From contig JAHWIP010000080.1 of assembly GCA_019322375.1 (NCBI GenBank), positions 1 to 18,222 of the forward strand: a DNA stretch of 18,222 bases, written 5' to 3'. A program made the translations under genes and the position numbers. Numbering within the stretch: the first letter of the stretch is position 1; every line of letters begins with the position of its first letter. Origin of the DNA: Candidatus Woesearchaeota archaeon (lineage in GTDB: Archaea; Nanobdellota; Nanobdellia; Woesearchaeales; SM23-78). Below, one piece after another: positions 1 to 4,696 of the stretch. A model generated the notes under the pieces. That model had not been told where the DNA came from, did no database searches, and worked only from the letters and a program-made list of their open reading frames with translations.

Positions 1-2041
1 CCTGCTTCATCCTGCCTCCTTCTTCGCATCTCTCCAAGTCCTCCTTGAATCCATATCCTTGCTCAACAGCCCATTCTGCTCCTTTGCTAAGAACAGAATC
101 AAGCTCTGCATCGCTAAGCCTGATAAAGCTCTCGCTTCCCACGCCACTAGGAACATTTCTGAATAATGATTCAAGAAGCGCCTTAATCTTAGGCTCAACA
201 TCATTTTTTTTGAGAGGCGTGGTCAAGAGACGGACGCCGCAATTAGAAACAACTACGTTATTCGCAACAAAACTATGTGTTCTAGGAATATTAAAATCAT
301 ACACATAATTATTGTATTCTTTCTTTTTTATTGATTTAATACTGTCAAACAAACACCCATGTTCCTTGAGATTCTTTTCTTTTAGTTTAACATACTCTTT
401 AAATGAGATGAAATCTAAAGGCAATCTGTGACTTGCATTCTCATAATAATGTCTTTCAATAAACCTCTTATTTGTTATTGGAGATTCAAGAAGCTTTTGG
501 ATTTCTTTTAGTTTGAGACCTTTTTTCTTTAATTTCTTTGTTTTTAATGCTACTTCTTTTCTTTTTTTAGTCATTATTTTTTTTGATTTTATATAGGTCA
601 TTGCTATGTGTGAAAGATTATCTCTTTTCTTATTATAACTAAATCCAATTTTCTCCCACAGATTCAATAAATTATCCTCTTTTGATGAAATCTGTATTCT
701 TAATCTATGAGTTGGTCCTTGTTTATTCACAAAATCTTTTCTTTGCAATAATCTGTAGGTTTCCACACCAAATTCCTCTAGTAATTCCATTATTTGAATA
801 CAGAACTCTCTAACATTATCTAAAAGAACAGAATTCTTATTAATTGAGAGTGTGGGGCAATCAAATCCTGTTTTTGTATGAGTTCTTGGAGATGATAATT
901 CTGCTCCAAACAGTCCAGATAAGAATAGTCGTTTAATCCATAAAGGACTTGTATGTATCCATGAAGGAACACTAAAAGGCATTGATGTTTTGTTCCCTTC
1001 TGGATAGCCTAATTCACAAAACAGTTTAGCTAACGCTTTTGATGGTGTGTGAAGCTCATAAGTCTTATTTGTGAATTCTACTTTTCCATATCTTGTTGGA
1101 ATCTTATGATCGCGCACTCTTGAATAAATTTTTGCAGAAAATCCCAGTTTTTTCAAATCATTCTGCATTTCTTTAAGGTCTTCTTCAGGTCCATAAGCAT
1201 TTACATAACCTTTTTTTCCAGAAAAATATATTGTTCCATCTCCTAATAAGTAACCAAATAACTTTGTTATTATTGGAAGCTTATCATGCTTCAGGGTGAG
1301 CGGCAAAAGGCCTCTTTTCTTTAATTCATTTTTTTCCTGTTTTGAAAAAATCTCTTCATCAACAAGAATTCTGTTTTCAGGCTCTTTGTATTCAACACCC
1401 TTAAAAGGAAGAATTGCAATTTCTTGATGTTTGAGCAAATCTTTTGATTCAACCATTCCATTTCTTGTTAAAATAGGATGGTCTTCTGTGATTTGAAGCT
1501 TGAAACCAAGCTTAGTCTCAATTTCTAATATTGTGCCGGAATGTTTTTTCTTCATAAAAAAACCTGCTTGTTTGGAAGAAAAAGACTTCTGGCTAATATC
1601 AAATGAGACCAAAGAGTTTCTGAGCTTCTTAGTCTTAAGAGAATACTCTGGATGAGCATTTTCGACTTCGTCAAAGTCATTTTCAAATGACTGGATAAAC
1701 TTAAAATATCCATGTTCACACAATATTTTAGAATCCATAGTTAAACAATTAATATCAAACCCAATACCACCAGGGCTGATGCATCCATGCTCAAAATCAA
1801 TAGCAGCAACCCCTCCAATACTAAAACCATAGCCTTGATGAGCATCAGGCAGCATAATACTAGCCTTATATATGCCAGGCAGAGAAGCCACGTTTACCCC
1901 TTGCTTTAAGCTGTTATCCTCCTTTAGCTTGTTCAACAGTTTTTCACTTACAAAAATCTTAACAGGCACCTTCATCCTGCCGGATTTCTTAATAACAAAA
2001 AGATGATCATTCACTTTTTCAGGAGATATTTGCTCAGACAT
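1..2041 (-). CDS. rtcB: RNA-splicing ligase RtcB, intein-containing, partial (C-terminus beyond left edge)
   Basis: RtcB is the GTP- and Mn-dependent ligase that joins 2',3'-cyclic-phosphate (or 3'-phosphate) and 5'-OH RNA ends, in archaea mainly during tRNA splicing. The reverse strand reads without a stop from ATG 2041 to base 1. The first 98 residues are RtcB N-terminus, with LPDAHQGYGFSIGG around residues 64-77 and GGIGFDIN at 91-98. A 502-residue intein follows (242-1747). RtcB then resumes with CGVRLLTTPL at base 241 and continues about 80 residues to the edge. Asp96 and the first C-extein Cys (Cys99) match the metal-binding Asp/Cys pair known in Pyrococcus RtcB. The downstream histidines, including the guanylylated one, lie outside the window. 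The start is supported by GAGAGGT at 2051-2057, 9 nt upstream. The frame is intact through all three segments, so a functional spliced protein is expected. Confidence 0.96.
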   Translation of the reverse strand, partial: MSEQISPEKVNDHLFVIKKSGRMKVPVKIFVSEKLLNKLKEDNSLKQGVNVASLPGIYKASIMLPDAHQGYGFSIGGVAAIDFEHGCISPGGIGFDINCLTMDSKILCEHGYFKFIQSFENDFDEVENAHPEYSLKTKKLRNSLVSFDISQKSFSSKQAGFFMKKKHSGTILEIETKLGFKLQITEDHPILTRNGMVESKDLLKHQEIAILPFKGVEYKEPENRILVDEEIFSKQEKNELKKRGLLPLTLKHDKLPIITKLFGYLLGDGTIYFSGKKGYVNAYGPEEDLKEMQNDLKKLGFSAKIYSRVRDHKIPTRYGKVEFTNKTYELHTPSKALAKLFCELGYPEGNKTSMPFSVPSWIHTSPLWIKRLFLSGLFGAELSSPRTHTKTGFDCPTLSINKNSVLLDNVREFCIQIMELLEEFGVETYRLLQRKDFVNKQGPTHRLRIQISSKEDNLLNLWEKIGFSYNKKRDNLSHIAMTYIKSKKIMTKKRKEVALKTKKLKKKGLKLKEIQKLLESPITNKRFIERHYYENASHRLPLDFISFKEYVKLKEKNLKEHGCLFDSIKSIKKKEYNNYVYDFNIPRTHSFVANNVVVSNCGVRLLTTPLKKNDVEPKIKALLESLFRNVPSGVGSESFIRLSDAELDSVLSKGAEWAVEQGYGFKEDLERCEEGGRMKQ
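242..1747 (-). mobile_element. Intein with LAGLIDADG homing endonuclease, inserted in RtcB
   Basis: A 502-residue protein intron, in frame, from Cys1 (1745-1747) to Asn502 (242-244). Splicing motifs: block A CLTMDSKIL; block B ITEDHPIL with Thr87 and His90 of the TxxH motif; block F YDFNIPRTHSF (Asp484, His491); block G VVVSN followed by the extein Cys. The penultimate residue is Ser501, where most inteins have His. The endonuclease is of the two-motif LAGLIDADG (DOD) type: LFGYLLGDG at residues 163-171 with acidic Asp170, and FLSGLFGAE at 275-283, where Glu283 takes the place of the usual second Asp. A lysine-rich stretch at roughly residues 395-430 may belong to the DNA-binding part. Removal joins Asn98 to Cys99, restoring GFDINCGVR. 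Archaeal RtcB inteins, such as the one in Pyrococcus horikoshii PH1602, are known at this conserved active-site position. Confidence 0.95.
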
Positions 2042-2090
2042 GATATATGCACCTCTCTAGGTTAAAGAATAAGGAAGGGTTTAAAAAGGT
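2042..2090 (-). promoter_or_regulatory. rtcB promoter and ribosome binding site
   Basis: Read on the minus strand, a TATA-like CTTTTTAAA lies at 2080-2088 and a Shine-Dalgarno GAGAGGT at 2051-2057, 9 nt before ATG 2041. The 62-nt gap to the end of the upstream trmB gene can just hold an independent promoter, so rtcB may be transcribed alone or with trmB. Assigned from motif and spacing only. Confidence 0.5.
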
Positions 2091-2103
2091 TGCTAAGAAT
2101 GAT

Positions 2104-2847
2104 TTATTTTCCTTTACCCCATATTATATCAAATATTATTCTGAATAGTTTTGTCAGTTCTTTGTCTTGTATTTTTATTCCTATGGGTTCGTCTTCTACT
2201 AAGGTGAATATCATCATTATGTCATTGTGTACTCCTATTTCTGCTTTTGATTTTCTTAATTCTGAGAACATCTTGGTCTCTCTTAGCACTTTTTTATTAT
2301 TTCTTGTTAATCTTTTTGATTCCTCTGAGTCATCAATTACATATCTAAAGGGAATCTTTTTTTTCACTCTTTCCTTTATTAATAAGTCTGAGAAATATGC
2401 AAAGTATTTATTAAAATTATCAAAGTTTCCTATGAAAACATTTTCTTTTGGTATAGAAAGGTCTTTGCGTTCTGCTAATGAATACCACATCAGGGTTTTT
2501 AATCCTTCTTTTTTCTCAAACACTTCTATTGAGGGTTTTTTCAGGGTAGTCTTATATATTCCTTCTAGTTCTGGCAGTATTCTTTCTGCTTTTTCTTGTT
2601 TTTCTTTGAGCAGTTCTATGATTTTTCTTGGATGGGGCGCTTCAAAGTATTTTTTTCCTGACTTTATAACATAGGTTACAAAGCCTTTGTGCTGCAAAGA
2701 GTTTAATATCTCGTATGTGTATGTCCTGTAGGTGTTGGCTTTGCTTGATACTTCCTGCACTGTAGCACTTCCTAGCTGTAAAAGGGCTATATATACTTTT
2801 ACTTCTTTTTCTGTTAAGCCGAGTTCGAGCAAGGTTTCTTCTTTCAT
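2104..2847 (-). CDS. TrmB-family transcriptional regulator
   Basis: A 247-aa archaeal regulator. Residues about 1-75 form a TrmB-type winged helix: ELGLTEKEVKVYIALLQLG is the family's typical N-terminal helix pair, and SATVQEVSSKANTYRTYTYEILNSL holds the recognition helix. A coiled linker follows (KIIELLKEKQEKAERILPEL, about 75-97), then a C-terminal regulatory domain of about 150 residues. TrmB proteins usually sense sugars or other small molecules and control transport genes. No classic sugar-binding motif is obvious here, so the ligand is unknown. The gene diverges from a substrate-binding lipoprotein gene, with a near-palindrome between their TATA boxes, which suggests control of that gene and of itself. 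Its own TATA (TTTAAATATAAG, 2866-2877) is about 25 nt from ATG 2847, implying a leaderless mRNA. Confidence 0.88.
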   Translation of the reverse strand: MKEETLLELGLTEKEVKVYIALLQLGSATVQEVSSKANTYRTYTYEILNSLQHKGFVTYVIKSGKKYFEAPHPRKIIELLKEKQEKAERILPELEGIYKTTLKKPSIEVFEKKEGLKTLMWYSLAERKDLSIPKENVFIGNFDNFNKYFAYFSDLLIKERVKKKIPFRYVIDDSEESKRLTRNNKKVLRETKMFSELRKSKAEIGVHNDIMMIFTLVEDEPIGIKIQDKELTKLFRIIFDIIWGKGK

Positions 2848-2865
2848 ATAATTGATTAAGAAGTA

Positions 2866-2877
2866 CTTATATTTAAA
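2866..2877 (-). promoter_or_regulatory. TATA box of the trmB-family gene
   Basis: Minus-strand CTTATATTTAAA read in reverse gives TTTAAATATAAG. The centre is about 24 nt from ATG 2847, matching archaeal TATA-to-start spacing for a leaderless transcript. Confidence 0.55.
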
Positions 2878-2880
2878 TCT

Positions 2881-2900
2881 GTCGTTAAATATTTGACAAC
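2881..2900. promoter_or_regulatory. Candidate operator between divergent TATA boxes
   Basis: GTCGTTAAATATTTGACAAC is a near-palindrome of form GTYGTY-AAATATTT-RACRAC, with 8 of 10 half-site positions symmetric. It lies directly between the minus-strand TATA (2866-2877) and the plus-strand TATA (2901-2917), so a bound dimer could block TBP/TFB access on both sides. TrmB is the obvious candidate ligand, but this is inferred from position only. Confidence 0.5.
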
Positions 2901-2917
2901 ATAAATTTATATATATT
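2901..2917 (+). promoter_or_regulatory. TATA region of the substrate-binding lipoprotein gene
   Basis: ATAAATTTATATATATT is the most TATA-like run in the divergent spacer. A start about 26 nt downstream (near 2937) would give a leader of roughly 75-80 nt holding the 2962-2985 hairpin, unlike the leaderless promoters elsewhere in this window. Confidence 0.5.
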
Positions 2918-2961
2918 AACTACTGACTGATAATAAAAATTTTTTTGTATCGACCTTTTTG

Positions 2962-2985
2962 CTCAGGGAGCCATAGCTCCTTGAG
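2962..2985 (+). promoter_or_regulatory. Leader hairpin upstream of the lipoprotein gene
   Basis: CTCAGGGAGC, loop CATA, then GCTCCTTGAG: a 10-bp stem with one G-U pair and a 4-nt loop, followed at once by TTTT. It sits 29 nt before ATG 3015 and about 10 nt upstream of the purine-rich AAGAAGAAGGGGGATGAT ribosome site. It could be an attenuator, an mRNA stabiliser or a protein-binding element. No known riboswitch fold is recognised. Confidence 0.55.
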
Positions 2986-3014
2986 TTTTAACAAAGAAGA
3001 AGGGGGATGATAAA

Positions 3015-4070
3015 ATGAATAAAAAAACCTACTTAGCGATAGCTATAGCCATAATAATGATTACTATATTAAGCAGTTGCTCACAAACACCTACTGGGCA
3101 AGTGACTAAACAAAAAGAGATAAAGATAGCAGCAATAATGACATTAAGCGGGGATTATGCACAATATGGCATAGATGAGATGAATGCAATAAGACTTTTC
3201 ATAGATGAATATAACAAAGCACACACAAAACAACTAAAATTATTGGTTGAAGACAGTCAGACAAACCCTAAAGTAGCCATATCTGCTTTTAACAAACTAA
3301 TGCTGAGCAAACCAGATGTTATTCTAGCAGTGGGCAGTTCAATATCCTTGGCAATGCAGCCTTTGGTAAATGAGCAAAAAGTTCCAGTAATCACAGTAGC
3401 AGCCAACCCAGCAGTAGCAGATGGCTATATGATACAGAACTTAATGACATCAGAAGACCATGTTAATGCTATAATTAAGGAAATAAACAAAAGAGACATA
3501 AGTAAAATAGGTGTCATCTATAGAAACGATGATTTTGGAGTGTCTGTAAAAGATGAATTCAAAAAAAACTTTAAAGGAGAGGTTTATGTGCAAGCAGCAG
3601 ACCCGCAAGAAAGAGATTTCAGAACAATAATCACAAAGCTAAAAAGCAGGAATCCAGATGCTTTGTTTGTTATAGAAGCAGGGAGAACACTAGGAACTCT
3701 AATTGTGCAGATTAGAGAATTACTAGGGGATATAACTATATATGCAACATCAGAAGTAACCTATGAAGATGTAAGAGAAACAGCAGGCTCTTCATTATAC
3801 AACATAATCTACTCAGACATGGATTTAGACTATGAAAAACCAATACTAAAAAACTTTAAAGAAGCATATATTGCAAAATATGGTGTTGAACCCTCACTAG
3901 ACTCATTATTTGCTTACAATGCCATGTTACTAATAGCTGAATGTATAGATAATGACCAGGCCTTATCTGAATGCCTAAGAACTTCTAAGTTCAAAGGACT
4001 GACAGGAGATTTAAAAGTTGAGAATAATAGGATTATATATTCTGATTCAATGACCACTAGAAACATCTAA
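3015..4070 (+). CDS. ABC-type branched-chain amino acid/amide substrate-binding lipoprotein
   Basis: A 351-aa periplasmic-binding-protein type I (Leu/Ile/Val-binding, Peripla_BP_6) receptor. Residues 1-21 form a hydrophobic signal ending in lipobox LSSC, so Cys22 is the likely lipidated residue. After a short Ser/Thr/Gln-rich linker the fold starts with KEIKIAAIMTLSGDYAQYG (about 34-52), the usual ligand-site entry of this family. The pattern of ILAVGSSIS, VPVITVAAN and KIGVIYRNDDFG follows the two-lobed fold. Such proteins capture amino acids or amides outside the cell for an ABC permease, or act as sensors. No permease or ATPase gene is adjacent, so it is an orphan here. ATG 3015 is preceded by GGGGGATGAT. 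The divergent TrmB gene and the palindrome between them suggest ligand-responsive control. Confidence 0.88.
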   Translation: MNKKTYLAIAIAIIMITILSSCSQTPTGQVTKQKEIKIAAIMTLSGDYAQYGIDEMNAIRLFIDEYNKAHTKQLKLLVEDSQTNPKVAISAFNKLMLSKPDVILAVGSSISLAMQPLVNEQKVPVITVAANPAVADGYMIQNLMTSEDHVNAIIKEINKRDISKIGVIYRNDDFGVSVKDEFKKNFKGEVYVQAADPQERDFRTIITKLKSRNPDALFVIEAGRTLGTLIVQIRELLGDITIYATSEVTYEDVRETAGSSLYNIIYSDMDLDYEKPILKNFKEAYIAKYGVEPSLDSLFAYNAMLLIAECIDNDQALSECLRTSKFKGLTGDLKVENNRIIYSDSMTTRNI

Positions 4071-4071
4071 A

Positions 4072-4088
4072 TTCTTTTATTTTTCTTT
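4072..4088 (+). terminator. T-rich terminator after the lipoprotein gene
   Basis: TTCTTTTATTTTTCTTT begins two bases after the stop codon. Archaeal transcription commonly ends at such T-runs without a hairpin, and none is seen here. Confidence 0.4.
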
Positions 4089-4108
4089 AATAACTTGTTA
4101 ATCATTAC

Positions 4109-4126
4109 AAAGGTTTATATACTTTT
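4109..4126 (+). promoter_or_regulatory. BRE/TATA promoter of the 59-aa membrane protein gene
   Basis: AAAGGTTTATATACTTTT places TTTATATA at 4114-4121 behind a purine-rich BRE. ATG 4148 is 34 nt from the box start, implying a leader of only a few nucleotides. It matches the promoter at 4340-4357 in 17 of 18 bases. Confidence 0.65.
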
Positions 4127-4147
4127 AAATTAATTATATATAATATC

Positions 4148-4327
4148 ATGGCTAAACAGATTAATATTGATTTTAAGCAGATGCTCTCAAAACTGGATAT
4201 TATTATTGACAGGCTCAGCCAGAAGATTAAGGCTTATTTCAAGAGTCTTACCCAGTACGAGACTTATGCCTGGATTGCCATGGGCGTTGGCTTTGTAATG
4301 GTGTTAATAGCTCTTATTACGTGGTAA
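4148..4327 (+). CDS. Small tail-anchored membrane protein, 59 aa
   Basis: ATG 4148 to TAA 4327 encodes 59 residues. The N-terminal two-thirds is an amphipathic, charged helix region (KQINIDFKQMLSKLDIIIDRLSQKIKAYFKS). The C-terminus is one hydrophobic segment (TYAWIAMGVGFVMVLIALITW, about residues 38-59) ending right at the stop, the layout of a tail-anchored protein with the soluble helix in the cytoplasm. No family is recognised. Coding status is supported by a strong BRE/TATA box at near-leaderless spacing, an intact frame, and the sensible hydrophobic pattern. It may pair or assemble with a partner through the helix. The function is unknown. The next gene has an almost identical promoter. 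Confidence 0.75.
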   Translation: MAKQINIDFKQMLSKLDIIIDRLSQKIKAYFKSLTQYETYAWIAMGVGFVMVLIALITW

Positions 4328-4339
4328 CTCTTAAAAAGG

Positions 4340-4357
4340 AAAGGCTTATATACTTTT
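4340..4357 (+). promoter_or_regulatory. BRE/TATA promoter of the uORF and winged-helix gene
   Basis: AAAGGCTTATATACTTTT, with TATA at 4345-4352. A start near 4374 would leave a short leader containing GAGGAGGGTGA (4378-4388), placed for translation from ATG 4392. Confidence 0.65.
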
Positions 4358-4391
4358 GCGTTTATATGTATTAAAAAGAGGAGGGTGAGTT

Positions 4392-4454
4392 ATGGGTCAA
4401 CAAAAAAGCTATGCTTTTTTGAGCCCCATTACATCCCCTTGGAGTGGTCTGTAA
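4392..4454 (+). CDS. 20-codon upstream ORF (leader peptide) overlapping the winged-helix start
   Basis: ATG 4392 to TAA 4452-4454 encodes 20 residues beginning MGQQKSYAFL. A strong SD, GAGGAGGGTGA, ends 3 nt before the ATG, better than that of the gene it precedes. The stop overlaps the next start as TAATG, typical of translational coupling. Its first ten residues match the first ten of the downstream winged-helix protein (MGQQEVYDFL) at seven positions, and the five non-Met codon pairs that can vary silently do so, except the identical TTT. This is consistent with a duplicated 5' end kept at protein level. The peptide spans two hairpins (4401-4421, 4425-4458), so ribosome movement through it would melt the second one. 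It could instead be the relic of a tandem duplicate gene. Confidence 0.6.
   Translation: MGQQKSYAFLSPITSPWSGL
4401..4421 (+). promoter_or_regulatory. Perfect 9-bp hairpin inside the uORF
   Basis: CAAAAAAGC, loop TAT, GCTTTTTTG: a perfect inverted repeat with a 3-nt loop. Its 3' arm carries TTTTTT, a sequence that can by itself promote archaeal termination. It may act as an attenuator whose formation depends on uORF translation. That role is inferred. Confidence 0.5.
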
Positions 4455-4458
4455 TGGG
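4425..4458 (+). promoter_or_regulatory. Hairpin sequestering the winged-helix start codon
   Basis: CCCATTACA (4425-4433) and TGTAATGGG (4450-4458) are perfect complements around a 16-nt loop. The 3' arm contains ATG 4454-4456, and the loop contains the local SD-like GGAGTGGT (4441-4448). Folded, it would hide the start codon. A ribosome finishing the uORF at TAA 4452-4454 would open it. Confidence 0.6.
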
Positions 4459-4651
4459 ACAGCAGGAAGTATACGACTTTCTATGCAAGAACAAAGGCAG
4501 GTGGTTTACTTCTAGGCAGATATCTGAAAAACTAAAGGTGAGCATTGGCTCTGTGACTATGTCTCTTAAAAAGCTGAGAAAGACTAATCTTATCAAGTAC
4601 AAGAACACTGGCAAAAGAAACACTTATCAATACACTGTGGGTAGAAGATAA
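4454..4651 (+). CDS. Small winged-helix DNA-binding protein, 65 aa
   Basis: A 65-residue single winged helix: EVYDFLCKNKGRWFTSRQISEKL is helix 1 and helix 2, VSIGSVTMSLKKLRKTNLI the recognition helix and its exit, and KYKNTGKRNTYQYTV the wing. It has no ligand or dimerisation domain, so it is probably a minimal transcription regulator or DNA-architecture protein. I chose ATG 4454 because GGAGTGG lies 6-7 nt upstream and the protein then begins exactly at the winged-helix fold. The longer in-frame GTG at 4385 would add 23 residues unlike the family, and it abuts the uORF's SD with no spacer. Expression appears tied to the uORF and the start-codon hairpin, which fits an autoregulated regulator. 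Its targets are unknown. Confidence 0.82.
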   Translation: MGQQEVYDFLCKNKGRWFTSRQISEKLKVSIGSVTMSLKKLRKTNLIKYKNTGKRNTYQYTVGRR

Positions 4652-4696
4652 GCAACTGATTCTGGATAGATGAATACGGTTAATTTAATCTTGTCT

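Noticed and set aside
45..308. 87-codon plus-strand ORF over the start of the window
   Set aside because: It lies antisense to the RtcB C-extein/intein junction, whose reading on the minus strand is clear and continuous.
2962..2985. Hairpin as a classic rho-independent terminator of an upstream gene
   Set aside because: No plus-strand gene precedes it, and it lies inside the lipoprotein mRNA leader, so it was treated as a leader element.
4385..4651. GTG-started longer form of the winged-helix protein
   Set aside because: The GTG directly abuts the uORF's SD with no spacer, and the extra 23 residues do not look like the fold. ATG 4454 has its own SD and matches the domain start.
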